The translations under genes and the position numbers were made by a program. Positions 1-8,080 of a stretch of 21,945 bases of DNA are shown piece by piece (within the stretch, counting starts at the first letter, position 1; each line of letters begins with the position of its first letter). The stretch spans positions 1-21,945 of the forward strand of contig JBCCEV010000066.1 in the NCBI GenBank assembly GCA_039030125.1, written 5' to 3'. The stretch comes from JBCCEV01 sp039030125 (lineage in GTDB: Bacteria > Pseudomonadota > Gammaproteobacteria > Ga0077536). The notes under the pieces are model-generated. The model saw only the letters and a list, made by a program, of their open reading frames with translations, made no database searches and had not been told where the DNA came from.

Positions 1-1
1 C

Positions 2-316
2 CGCAACGTTTCGCGATTACCTCAAGGTGAAACAGTATCTCTCGATCTGGGAAAGCGGCGACGTTTTGATTTGAAACTCGCGCGCCACGCCGTGAGCCTC
101 GTCGGCGGCAGTCGTTGGCTCCTTAAGGACGCGACCGGCGCTACTTTCATGCTTCGACCAGGAAAGAATTTCGTTGGACGCAGCCAACAAAACGATATTT
201 CGCTACCCTCGACCCATCGACAGATTTCCCGTCGTCATCTGCTTGTGGAGCCGACGAGCGCGACCACTGTTCGGGTCACTGACCTGTCGAGTGGCGGCAC
301 CTTCGTAACGGCCTAA
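2..316 (+). CDS. C-terminal part of an FHA-domain protein (5' end outside window)
   Basis: The frame is open from base 2, so the gene begins upstream of the window; the TTG at 71 is probably internal. The visible 104 residues end in an FHA phosphothreonine-binding domain: GRS near residue 59, SRRH near residue 76, and DLSSGGTFV close to the end. In canonical FHA domains the last motif has NGT; here the Asn is replaced by Gly. The gene stops within the FHA fold's last strands, so FHA is the C-terminal domain. FHA domains dock onto phosphorylated partners in signalling, secretion or cell-envelope processes. The partner and the N-terminal domains cannot be seen. The stop overlaps the end of the opposing HipA gene by four bases. 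Confidence 0.8.
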   Translation, partial: RNVSRLPQGETVSLDLGKRRRFDLKLARHAVSLVGGSRWLLKDATGATFMLRPGKNFVGRSQQNDISLPSTHRQISRRHLLVEPTSATTVRVTDLSSGGTFVTA

Positions 317-1584
317 CTCTCTCCCAATGCCGGGAGCGTTACCGTGTTTTGCGTGGCCAAGCCGACTTCGAGTTGCCGTGCCCGCTTCGCAATCAACCCA
401 ACGATTTCGCTGATCACGCTTGAGTACCCATAGTGACTTTGTACTTCGTCGGCCACCAGCAAGGACCGGCGTTGCACATTCCCCGCGAGCGCCCTGACCC
501 GCTCCAACACGTAGCGGGGCTTGACCCCCGCGTCGCGCGCGAATCCTAACCACGATTCACCAACCAGCCAATCGGGACGATCTTCGTGACCAATCGACAG
601 CCCCAGCTTGTCGTTTTGGTTCGAGTAACAGTGGGACGACCAAAATCCGAAATATGGTGCCAGTCGCAAACCTTGCTCAGTGACCCGCAGCACGACATCT
701 TTTGCTGAACCCGTCCCATGACCGATCAGAAACGAAAACGCGGCATAATCGATCAAATGCCGCACATCGAGCGCCGGTAAACTGCTCCAGCTCCGCACCA
801 ATTCAAATATCTCCGCCCAGCCCAAACCGCCTTCGCGCTCGTACTTGCGCTCCGGCCTTGTGCCACTAATTGCGCACAGGCTCTCGGCATGTCGCGCGCG
901 GACGCCGCCCTCGGCCTCAAAGCGGTCAAATCTCGCAACCACCAATAGCGGGATCTCTGCATCAACACGATCCACGCGGGCCGTTTCGTGGACGAGGCAC
1001 GCCGTTGCCAAGCTCATGCAGAAATGTTCGTTTTCGACCGACTCCTGAACCTCTTCTCGGGCAGGCTTAAATATGGTGTTGCTCAGCGCGCCCCAAAGCG
1101 GCAGCGACACCTCCCCGTTCGATTTCTCCAATGCCAGCTTGGCCCGCAGCCCAGGAAGCGCGTAGCGGATCCCCTCGACGTCTGCTAGGAGCGGGCGCAG
1201 CCGGAGCACCGCTGCTAGGTTCCTTAGATCCTCGCCGGACAAGCGGCGTCGATTTTGGCCGGGCAGCGCTACGGCATCGAACTGGACTGCACCGAAGCAA
1301 TCGCCGCCAAGGTGCCTGATCAGGTCGAAGTCATTGTCGACCGACACCCCAAGCGCCACTGCGACGGCTGTTTTAGCGTTTCCTTCAGGGAGCAAATTCG
1401 CGATCCACGATCGAACCCTCGGCCCTCGATAGGGCGCTGCCCGTTTCGGAAACGCCAGAGAAACCGGTGAATGCAGGGAGGATAGATAGGATTGCGAATA
1501 GGCAAATTGCCAAGCGCCATCCGGCTCTACGGTTAGGTACCCAGCCAACAGGCCATTGTTATGAACATTAAGAGAGTCGCTCAC
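313..1584 (-). CDS. hipA: HipA-family protein with degenerate kinase active site (probable pseudokinase)
   Basis: A 423-residue protein of normal HipA length. It starts at a GTG that overlaps the upstream hipB-like stop by three bases (GTGA), so the pair is translationally coupled. The N-terminal HipA subdomain is well kept (FPKR near 45, LLPEG 64-68, GGDCFGAV 93-100), as are NE-FCM (185-190), KYE-GG (248-253) and the helical C-terminus. HipA toxins are Ser/Thr kinases that phosphorylate a tRNA synthetase and are held in check by HipB. Here the core catalytic residues differ. The usual TDxHAKN loop reads TGSAKD (291-296), losing the catalytic Asp and the Asn. The PLYD metal-binding motif reads PYFG (310-313), losing its Asp. 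The regulatory-serine loop S-x-AGAQ-K reads ALPGLRAK (142-149). The ATP-contact Lys in IFKP (173) remains. The family is clear; loss of kinase activity is inferred. Confidence 0.88.
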   Translation of the reverse strand: MSDSLNVHNNGLLAGYLTVEPDGAWQFAYSQSYLSSLHSPVSLAFPKRAAPYRGPRVRSWIANLLPEGNAKTAVAVALGVSVDNDFDLIRHLGGDCFGAVQFDAVALPGQNRRRLSGEDLRNLAAVLRLRPLLADVEGIRYALPGLRAKLALEKSNGEVSLPLWGALSNTIFKPAREEVQESVENEHFCMSLATACLVHETARVDRVDAEIPLLVVARFDRFEAEGGVRARHAESLCAISGTRPERKYEREGGLGWAEIFELVRSWSSLPALDVRHLIDYAAFSFLIGHGTGSAKDVVLRVTEQGLRLAPYFGFWSSHCYSNQNDKLGLSIGHEDRPDWLVGESWLGFARDAGVKPRYVLERVRALAGNVQRRSLLVADEVQSHYGYSSVISEIVGLIAKRARQLEVGLATQNTVTLPALGES

Positions 1585-1802
1585 TCGCGATCAAGCCAAT
1601 TCTTAGTTACCAATAGGTCAATTTTGAACCCAAGGGCTGCAAGCACGAGAAGCGTCTTGCCAAGTTCCACCGTCGCTTTACCGTTTTCCAGATCCGAAAG
1701 GAAACGAGTCCCGACATCAGCCAAGGCAGCCAGTTCAGCCTGCTTGAGCCCAGACTCGCGGCGGCGTTGCCGAATTTTCCGGCCGATAGCTTCAATATTC
1801 AT
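1581..1802 (-). CDS. hipB: HipB-like XRE-family helix-turn-helix repressor
   Basis: A 73-residue protein starting at the ATG of MNIEAIGRK. The frame is open further upstream to 1877, but the extra residues do not resemble the family. It is a compact Cro/C1-type helix-turn-helix: IGRKIRQRRRESGLKQAELA, then the recognition helix near TRFLSDLENGK (32-42), then the TLLVLAALGFKIDLL tail typical of HipB and related antitoxins. HipB dimers bind operators upstream of their own operon and hold HipA inactive on DNA. The short length and immediate coupling to a HipA-family gene support this role. There is no clear Shine-Dalgarno before the ATG. A 14-bp element lies six bases upstream and may be its operator. 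Confidence 0.85.
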   Translation of the reverse strand: MNIEAIGRKIRQRRRESGLKQAELAALADVGTRFLSDLENGKATVELGKTLLVLAALGFKIDLLVTKNWLDRE

Positions 1803-1807
1803 AGGAG

Positions 1808-1821
1808 TACGGGAATATTCT
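1808..1821. repeat. 14-bp direct repeat, copy 1 (candidate HipB operator)
   Basis: TACGGGAATATTCT contains the perfect 8-bp palindrome GAATATTC. It lies just upstream of the hipB-like ATG. An identical copy lies at 1907-1920, 99 bp away. The position fits an autoregulatory operator, but no binding evidence can be seen here. Confidence 0.5.
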
Positions 1822-1905
1822 AGGGAAAATGAATCCGTTAAACATATAATAGTCCTATACGCACAGATTATGCACATTAAAGTCCAATAGCGTGACTAAA
1901 CTCCT

Positions 1906-3042
1906 CTACGGGAATATTCTTATACGATGCGCTAATCGGCGTGCCGCCGAACGAAGCTTCTCTTCGGCCCGCATTTCAAAGTCATCAAGGTCGCCGGCGA
2001 CATCCAGGCAAGATTCCATGGCCGCAAACCGTTTGTCATTTACGTATTGGTCATCAATGGTGCCGCCGATCGCAGCGACACGGATTTCGGTGCCCTCGAG
2101 GGCCCTGCATACGCCACTGAGAACCTTGCCCCGGAATGATTGAGCGTCGATTCTGCCTTCCCCCGTCACCACCCAATCGGCGCCTTTGATCGCTGCGCTA
2201 AAGCCAATTTGATCGAGTACTAAATCAACCCCACGAACCAAGCGCACGTGCGGTAAAAGGCTCGCTAAGCCGGCGGCGATCCCACCGCCCGCGCCAAAAC
2301 CCCGGCGATGACGAAATCGCCGGCGCGTGCGGCGTTCTAGATCGCCATAAAGACGTGAGAGTCCCGAGTCGATAAGACGGATGGTTTCCGAATCGGCGCC
2401 TTTCTGCGGTCCAAATATCCGCGCCGCGCCCAGCGCGCCGATCAGTGGATTTTCCACGTCACTCGCAATAGTGACGTCGATATTCGATGTCACCTGGGTC
2501 AGCGTCCCAATATTAATGACTGGCGCGCCACGCAAAATTGATGCATTCGCAGGCACAAATGCTGCTCTGCCCGCTTCATCGGTGACGCGGGCGCCTAAAG
2601 CCTGCAGCACACCCAAACCGCCGTCCATTGAGGCCGTCCCCCCAACGCCAAGGATCAAAGCTTTGGCGCCCTGTTCGATTGCATCGACAATCATTTCGCC
2701 GAAGCCGAAACTCGTCGCCCGCCACGGATCTCTCGCGGTTGCCCCAACCAGTGTGAGACCGCATGCTTGCGCCGCTTCCAAAACGGCCGTAGCACCGCCA
2801 TCGATGAGTCCATACTTCGCCACGATCCGCTGACTGTGCGGACCGCATACCTGAATTTCGCGGTAATGGCCGCCTCGGGCGGTGGTCAGTATTTCAGTTA
2901 GGCCTTCGCCACCATCGGAGAGCGGCATCAAAACGACATCGAGACCGTCCACCTCGCTCTTAAGACCTGCGGCTATCGCGGCGGCGGCTGCCGCGGCCGT
3001 CAACGTTCCCTTGAACGAATCAGGCGCAATAACGATCTTCAT
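1906..3042 (-). CDS. glxK: Glycerate kinase (GarK/GlxK family)
   Basis: Phosphorylates D-glycerate with ATP; members of this family form 2-phosphoglycerate, feeding glycolate, tartronate or glucarate breakdown into glycolysis. The protein has 378 residues, close to the usual ~380. Family motifs are clear: MKIVIAPDSFKG at the start, LSDGGEG near 44, GVGGTASMDGGLGVLQALGA in the middle and TGEGRIDAQSFRGKVLSG towards the end. The ATG at 3042 was chosen over a GTG at 3090 because the protein family begins there and GGAA lies about six bases before it. It is in line with lhr, which ends 75 bp upstream, and no partner genes (glyoxylate carboligase, tartronate semialdehyde reductase) are visible. The cytoplasmic substrate supply therefore remains unknown. 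Confidence 0.93.
   Translation of the reverse strand: MKIVIAPDSFKGTLTAAAAAAAIAAGLKSEVDGLDVVLMPLSDGGEGLTEILTTARGGHYREIQVCGPHSQRIVAKYGLIDGGATAVLEAAQACGLTLVGATARDPWRATSFGFGEMIVDAIEQGAKALILGVGGTASMDGGLGVLQALGARVTDEAGRAAFVPANASILRGAPVINIGTLTQVTSNIDVTIASDVENPLIGALGAARIFGPQKGADSETIRLIDSGLSRLYGDLERRTRRRFRHRRGFGAGGGIAAGLASLLPHVRLVRGVDLVLDQIGFSAAIKGADWVVTGEGRIDAQSFRGKVLSGVCRALEGTEIRVAAIGGTIDDQYVNDKRFAAMESCLDVAGDLDDFEMRAEEKLRSAARRLAHRIRIFP
1907..1920. repeat. 14-bp direct repeat, copy 2 (candidate HipB operator)
   Basis: This is identical to 1808-1821. It coincides with the last codons of the glycerate kinase gene (Arg-Ile-Phe-Pro, then most of the stop codon), so one copy is coding and the other is not. 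The two copies bracket the 85 bp in which a hipBA promoter would be expected. Confidence 0.5.
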
Positions 3043-3117
3043 TAATTTCCAACCACACCCGCCTCCCACCTGACGCGCAGTGCCAGGCACTCACAGGAGC
3101 AACGATACTAGCGGTAA

Positions 3118-6100
3118 TTATGCGCCGAAACGCAGCGGCGCGCGTGTCGTGCGTGATCGCGAGGACCGAGATTGTTTTATTAACGCAGTACGCACGCGCA
3201 CCTCATTGGCATGATCGAGCTTGCGCCCGCCTTCGCCATAGAACGTCACCTCGGCACTAACTCGTGCACCAACGGGTTCGCCGTCAATATAGGCAATCCG
3301 ATTGCCAACAACTGCCGGTACGCGAACACCGGGAGTTAGGATACTGGTTAGATTGCACGGATCACATGCCGCCACTACCACCAACAGTTGCTCGTTAGTG
3401 GCGCGGTACTTGCGCAACAAGCCCAAGGCATCGGGAAGCGCAAACTGTTCTCCGGTCGCAGCAGCGACGAACCGACCACCCCTCACGCGGCCGGCAGCTT
3501 CCAATCGCCGCAATGCCCAAACGAGGTGCCGCCACGGCGGCAAATGCGATTCACGGTCGATAAGCTTGCGAAACAACACGCCATAACGACGTAGCAGGTT
3601 GAGCGCGAGAGTTTCGATCGCATCTTCGTCCAAACTTGAATCCTTGCTTGTCCCGAGTTTCCGGTTGCGAACCAAGTCCCAACGTCCGGCGCTGTCCAAA
3701 CCCGGTAACGCGTTGCGGCGCCTGGCACCGTAACCACTGCGCAGACGCTGCGGACGCACTAAGGCTCGCAGTCCGGTAAAGCTATCGCTTGTTATCAAGC
3801 CCGCGCCAGCGAGTTCGCTAAGCGCAGCCTCACACTGGGTCGGCGGCATGTGTGCATCCTGCGCAAGATCGTCGAAAAACATCGCACCTTGCTTGTTCAA
3901 CAACTCCCATACAATCGTGGCGCTCGTGCTAACGCTTGCCGGCGCTTGCCAATTACTCGTCGCTGTCCAATCGCCGAGTTCACGACGCGGCACCAGCGTC
4001 ATCGGCGTTGATTTTAGAGGACTAGAACCCGCACTCTTGGCAGCACGTTGCTTTGGTGAAAGCCGAAGCCAGGTAAAGCGGCCCGAAGCGACTAGAGTAT
4101 CGAGATAATCCTCGCGATAATCGGTTAATCGCGCACCAAGGAGTTCCGCGTCCCAGGCCCCGGCGGCGGTTTCAAATCCAGCCAATGCCTCCAGGCGCGC
4201 GGCCAGGCCTTCGGGTCCGGCGACTTTGTCCCCGCTCAAACCTTGCCAGGCAAATAAAAACCGCTGGTAGCAAGCCGCATCGACTGGCTCTATCTCCTGG
4301 CGCAATCGCTTGATGGTATACCGATGGACCCGTGCTAGTAGGGTGCGGTCACACCATTGAGTCTCGTCGATTTCAGAATCAAACTTTCCACGAAGAAGGA
4401 TCCCTTGTTGCTCCAAAGCGGCCAACTGTGCCAGTGCTGTCTGTTCAGAAATCCTGAACACATCCTTGAGAGAGCTCAGCGTGATCGGCAAAACCAATTC
4501 AGCGCGGCTACGCATCAATCTCATTAGCGCATCTTCGAACGGTAGGCGCTCAACCGCACGCTCAGTTTTTTTGTCGTTGAGGTGGTCGCAGAACGAGAAC
4601 GCTTCTTCCTCGCGCTCTGTTGCTACCCAATGTGAGTCCCCCTGCAACAAAAATTCTTTGCAACGGCCGGCTGCTTGTAGCGCGTCTCGCCAGCGCTCCA
4701 ACCCCTCGAAAGATTCATGTTGCGCCAAAGCTCGAAGATCACCCGCGGTAACGAACCCCAGCATCACGATCGCTTCGTGCAGCTCGTCGCTATCGCGCGG
4801 TGCAGGCCAGATCTCGGATTGAACGCGCGCAATCGCGGCTTGATCCAGTTGGCCCAGATCCGATGCCGTTTTAGGGTCCAACCAGCGGCGGCTGTTAACC
4901 GCTTGCGTGCGTCGTTCTTCTAACGGTGCGTCATCGAGAAACGCATAAAAATTCGCGTTCAAGACCCCCATTGCAAACGGAGAAGGCTCGGTCACGTCGC
5001 GACAGACCAACGTTTTTTCATCGCTTTCGATAGCTTTAAGCAGCTTCTCCAAACCTTCGATATCCATCGCATCACTTAAGCAATCCTCAACGGCCTGAAA
5101 AACAAGTGGATGCTCTGGCACCTCGCGCTTACCGCTTAGGTTTTCCGCGCAGGCCAATTGGTCAGGGAAAATTAGCGCGATAAGGTCTTCGGCGTGCATA
5201 CGCTGTAGCCTTGCCGGAACTTTTTTGCCGCTCCTGAACCGCTGCATCGCAAGCGCGCAACTTGCGACCCAGCGCCATCGAATCGTAAACATTGGGACGT
5301 CAAGCAGAGCCTGCGTCAAAACTTCGCGGACACTCGTCGATTGCAAAAACCGCCAGACGTCTTCGAGCGCAAAGCTGTGAACAGCGCCCAAAGAAATAAC
5401 AATTGCGTCTTCAATGGCGGCAGCCTGTAGTTCGAAATTGAACGTCCGGCAAAAACGTTTGCGCAGCGCCAATCCCCAAGCTTTGTTGACGCGGCTGCCG
5501 AATGGACTGTGCAATACCAACTGCATGCCGCCGGAATCATCAAAAAATCGCTCCAACACAATCGTGTCCTGGGTCGGCATTGCTTCCAATGCCCGATAAC
5601 CGGCCACCAGATAATCTGCTGCCTGCCGCGCACCATCGAGCGGACAACCAGGCGCGAAATCCATGATCGCTTTATTGACCTCATCCATGCTTGCGCCATC
5701 GTCCGCGACGCGTGCAACCGCTTTACGCAACTCGGAGACGGTTACCGAAAGCTCCCGGCTTCTGGCCGGGGCCTCACCAAACCAAAATGGCATGTTAGGA
5801 GGTTCGCCGGCGGCGTCTTCGACACGCAAGCCGTTGGACTCAACCTTCAACACCCGCCACGATGTATTGCCCAACTGGAAAATGTTGCCGGGCAGACTCT
5901 CGATGGCGAAATCTTCGTTAACGGTGCCAACAAACTCGCCCCGCGGTTCGGCAACGACATCGTAATCTGCGTTATCCGGGATCGCTCCCCCACAGGTAAC
6001 AGCCGTCAAACGAGCACCTTTTCGGGCGCGCGCCAAACCGTTAACCCGATCCACGTGGAGGTACGCACTGCGACGACCATGAGCAAGGCTAAACCCATCG

Positions 6101-7461
6101 CTCAACATATCAAGCACTTGCTCAAAATGTGCGCGATTGAGATCCCGATAAGGCGCTGTCGATTTGGCTAGCGCATAGAGATCATCGAGGCGCCACTCGC
6201 CGCTCGCGACCTCGGCAACGAGCTGCTGAGCGAGAACATCCAAGGGACCAGGCGGCACGATCAACTCGTCAAGTTCGTCTCGCTTAATCATGCTGAGCAA
6301 CGCAAGACACTCAACGAGGTCATCAGGTGTTTGCGGAAACAAGCGACCTTTGGGCGTACGGTCTAGCGCATGTCCTGAGCGTCCGATCCGCTGCAGCAAC
6401 ATCGCCACCGTGCGTGTCGCGCCGAGTTGGCAAACCAGGTCTACATCGCCGATGTCGATACCGAGTTCTAAAGAGGCCGTCGCGACGAGAGCTTTCAACT
6501 CCCCCTTCTTTAGCCGCTGCTCGGCAAGCAGACGGCGTTCTTTAGACATGCTGCCATGATGAGAACAAACCCATTGCTCACCGACTCGCTCGGCAAGTGC
6601 CCGCGCGATCCGCTCTGCTAAACGACGCGTGTTAACAAACACCAAGGTGGTGTGATGCTGATCGATGAGCTCGGCAATCCGATCGTAAATTTCCGCACTA
6701 ACCTCGCCTGCCATCACCGGTTCTAGAGGTGACGGTGGAATTTCAATCGCGACGTCGCGATCGCGCGCATGTCCTTCATTAATGATCTGGCAATGTTCGC
6801 CACAACACAGAAAGTCGGCAATTCGTTCGATGGGACGTTGGGTCGCCGACAATCCGATTTTCAATAATTTATGCGGAACCAACGCTTGCAGTCGTGCCAG
6901 GCTCAAACTCAAATGCGCGCCCCGCTTGTTGCCTGCCACCGCGTGGATCTCATCAACAATGACAGTTTTAACGTGCGCCAGCATTTCGCGTCCGCCGTCG
7001 CTCGTTAACAATACATAGAGCGATTCAGGCGTGGTTACCAAAATATGCGGGGGCCGCTTGCGCATTTGCGCTCTCGCGGCCTGCGGCGTATCGCCGGTGC
7101 GCACTGCGGTCCGGATGTTGGGCCTGGGTCTTCCAAGCGCATCGCTGGCCGCGGTAATACCGGCAAGCGGCACTTCGAGATTCTTATTGATATCGTTGCT
7201 GAGCGCCTTGAGCGGCGACACATAGAGGACTTCAACGGCGTCGTCGAGGGGCTCCCGAGAAGCCTGAGTCACCAAACGGTCGAGGGCCACCAAGAACGCG
7301 GCTAGCGTTTTCCCCGAGCCGGTCGGCGCTGCCACCAATGTATTGTGACCTTGCCCAATAGACTCCCAGGCAGCGGCTTGACAGGGTGTCGCGGTTCCAA
7401 AGGCGTCATCAAACCAATGTTGAACCGTTGCCGTGAACTGCGGGTGCCGCGCCATCATCAC
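3118..7461 (-). CDS. lhr: Large ATP-dependent helicase Lhr
   Basis: A superfamily 2 DNA/RNA helicase of 1447 residues, in the range of long bacterial Lhr proteins (about 1500). The N-terminal RecA-like pair carries all motifs: Walker A AAPTGSGKT (44-52), VSPLKAL (81-87), TTPESLY (143-149), DEIH (170-173), LSAT (204-207), FVNTRR (275-280) and QRIGRSGH (357-364). The Lhr-specific winged-helix and beta-barrel regions follow, then the long C-terminal extension found in proteobacterial Lhr. Lhr translocates on single-stranded DNA and is linked to repair; the E. coli C-terminal region was reported to have uracil-DNA glycosylase activity, which I cannot judge from sequence alone. Three possible starts lie together: GTG 7461, ATG 7458 and ATG 7455. 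No Shine-Dalgarno precedes them, and a promoter-like sequence abuts them. Confidence 0.95.
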   Translation of the reverse strand: MMMARHPQFTATVQHWFDDAFGTATPCQAAAWESIGQGHNTLVAAPTGSGKTLAAFLVALDRLVTQASREPLDDAVEVLYVSPLKALSNDINKNLEVPLAGITAASDALGRPRPNIRTAVRTGDTPQAARAQMRKRPPHILVTTPESLYVLLTSDGGREMLAHVKTVIVDEIHAVAGNKRGAHLSLSLARLQALVPHKLLKIGLSATQRPIERIADFLCCGEHCQIINEGHARDRDVAIEIPPSPLEPVMAGEVSAEIYDRIAELIDQHHTTLVFVNTRRLAERIARALAERVGEQWVCSHHGSMSKERRLLAEQRLKKGELKALVATASLELGIDIGDVDLVCQLGATRTVAMLLQRIGRSGHALDRTPKGRLFPQTPDDLVECLALLSMIKRDELDELIVPPGPLDVLAQQLVAEVASGEWRLDDLYALAKSTAPYRDLNRAHFEQVLDMLSDGFSLAHGRRSAYLHVDRVNGLARARKGARLTAVTCGGAIPDNADYDVVAEPRGEFVGTVNEDFAIESLPGNIFQLGNTSWRVLKVESNGLRVEDAAGEPPNMPFWFGEAPARSRELSVTVSELRKAVARVADDGASMDEVNKAIMDFAPGCPLDGARQAADYLVAGYRALEAMPTQDTIVLERFFDDSGGMQLVLHSPFGSRVNKAWGLALRKRFCRTFNFELQAAAIEDAIVISLGAVHSFALEDVWRFLQSTSVREVLTQALLDVPMFTIRWRWVASCALAMQRFRSGKKVPARLQRMHAEDLIALIFPDQLACAENLSGKREVPEHPLVFQAVEDCLSDAMDIEGLEKLLKAIESDEKTLVCRDVTEPSPFAMGVLNANFYAFLDDAPLEERRTQAVNSRRWLDPKTASDLGQLDQAAIARVQSEIWPAPRDSDELHEAIVMLGFVTAGDLRALAQHESFEGLERWRDALQAAGRCKEFLLQGDSHWVATEREEEAFSFCDHLNDKKTERAVERLPFEDALMRLMRSRAELVLPITLSSLKDVFRISEQTALAQLAALEQQGILLRGKFDSEIDETQWCDRTLLARVHRYTIKRLRQEIEPVDAACYQRFLFAWQGLSGDKVAGPEGLAARLEALAGFETAAGAWDAELLGARLTDYREDYLDTLVASGRFTWLRLSPKQRAAKSAGSSPLKSTPMTLVPRRELGDWTATSNWQAPASVSTSATIVWELLNKQGAMFFDDLAQDAHMPPTQCEAALSELAGAGLITSDSFTGLRALVRPQRLRSGYGARRRNALPGLDSAGRWDLVRNRKLGTSKDSSLDEDAIETLALNLLRRYGVLFRKLIDRESHLPPWRHLVWALRRLEAAGRVRGGRFVAAATGEQFALPDALGLLRKYRATNEQLLVVVAACDPCNLTSILTPGVRVPAVVGNRIAYIDGEPVGARVSAEVTFYGEGGRKLDHANEVRVRTALIKQSRSSRSRTTRAPLRFGA

Positions 7462-7490
7462 ATTATGGCCAGCTCACGCCCCGTGACCAA
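7462..7490 (-). promoter_or_regulatory. Candidate sigma70 promoter for lhr
   Basis: On the minus strand TTGGTC (7490-7485) is followed after exactly 17 bases by CATAAT (7467-7462), both near consensus. The predicted transcription start is about base 7455, which is the A of the third possible lhr ATG. This would give a leaderless message. Prediction from pattern only. Confidence 0.4.
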
Positions 7491-7520
7491 GCGTTTTCGC
7501 GCTCAAGTTACACTACCTGA

Positions 7521-7526
7521 AGGAGG
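7521..7526 (+). promoter_or_regulatory. Ribosome binding site of trmO
   Basis: A full AGGAGG lies nine bases before the ATG at 7536. It selects that ATG over the TTG at 7530, which would be only three bases away. Confidence 0.8.
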
Positions 7527-7535
7527 ACTTTGCCT

Positions 7536-8000
7536 ATGAATGAAAAGCACTTGCAGGCTAATTTTCAACCGATCGGTTATGTTTATCACGACACGCCGGA
7601 TACCGACGTTTCCAGACAGCGCCGAGTCCTTGAGTCGGCGATCGTCATCGAGCCTCAGTATCGCTTGGCGCTAACGGGGATCGGCGATTATTCTCACCTT
7701 TTTGTGATTTTCTGGCTTCACGAATCTCCAGCGCCAGAGCAATTATTGGTCCACCCCCGGGGAAAGGACGAGTATCCCCTAACCGGCCTTTTGGCGACGC
7801 GCGGGCGCAGCCGGCCCAACCCCATTGGCCTGGCCGTCGCCGAACTGCTGGCCTGTAACCTCGACGCTGGCGAACTCCGCGTTCGCCGTGTGGATGCCTA
7901 CTCCGGCACCCCCATTCTCGACCTTAAACCTTACGATACTTACGACATTTTCGAGAAAGTCTCCGTACCTCCTTGGTTCTCAAAGAACTCATCTCGATGA
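7536..8000 (+). CDS. trmO: tRNA (t6A37) N6-methyltransferase, TrmO/TsaA family, single-domain form
   Basis: TrmO uses S-adenosylmethionine to methylate N6-threonylcarbamoyladenosine at position 37 of threonine tRNA. This protein shows the family signature: FQPIGYV at the start, HLFVIFWLH, then HPRGKDEYPLTG, ATRGRSRPNPIGLAVAELL and DAYSGTPILDLKPYD. It has 154 residues, whereas E. coli TrmO (YaeB) has about 235, so only the N-terminal beta-barrel SAM-binding domain is present and the small C-terminal domain is missing. Single-domain relatives exist in this family, so it need not be broken; the ORF ends shortly after the conserved KPYD and a SVPPWF motif. It is transcribed divergently from lhr and followed by an 80-bp gap before the IalB gene. 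The methylated substrate is inferred from the family. Confidence 0.88.
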   Translation: MNEKHLQANFQPIGYVYHDTPDTDVSRQRRVLESAIVIEPQYRLALTGIGDYSHLFVIFWLHESPAPEQLLVHPRGKDEYPLTGLLATRGRSRPNPIGLAVAELLACNLDAGELRVRRVDAYSGTPILDLKPYDTYDIFEKVSVPPWFSKNSSR

Positions 8001-8080
8001 AAGACTCGTAGATCAGGGGAACCTCACATAGAATAGAGAATCATAGAAGAGTCTATTAGGGTTACGGCCACATCCGGACA

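Noticed and set aside
1803..1877. Extended N-terminus for the HipB-like protein from the ATG at 1877
   Set aside because: The added 25 residues are unlike the family, and the helix-turn-helix starts just after the ATG at 1802.
5509..6171. A 220-codon plus-strand frame inside lhr
   Set aside because: Complete antisense overlap with conserved helicase coding sequence, with no family features.
7459..7535. Promoter for trmO in the lhr-trmO divergent gap
   Set aside because: A TACACT box (7509-7514) is present, but no acceptable -35 lies at normal spacing.
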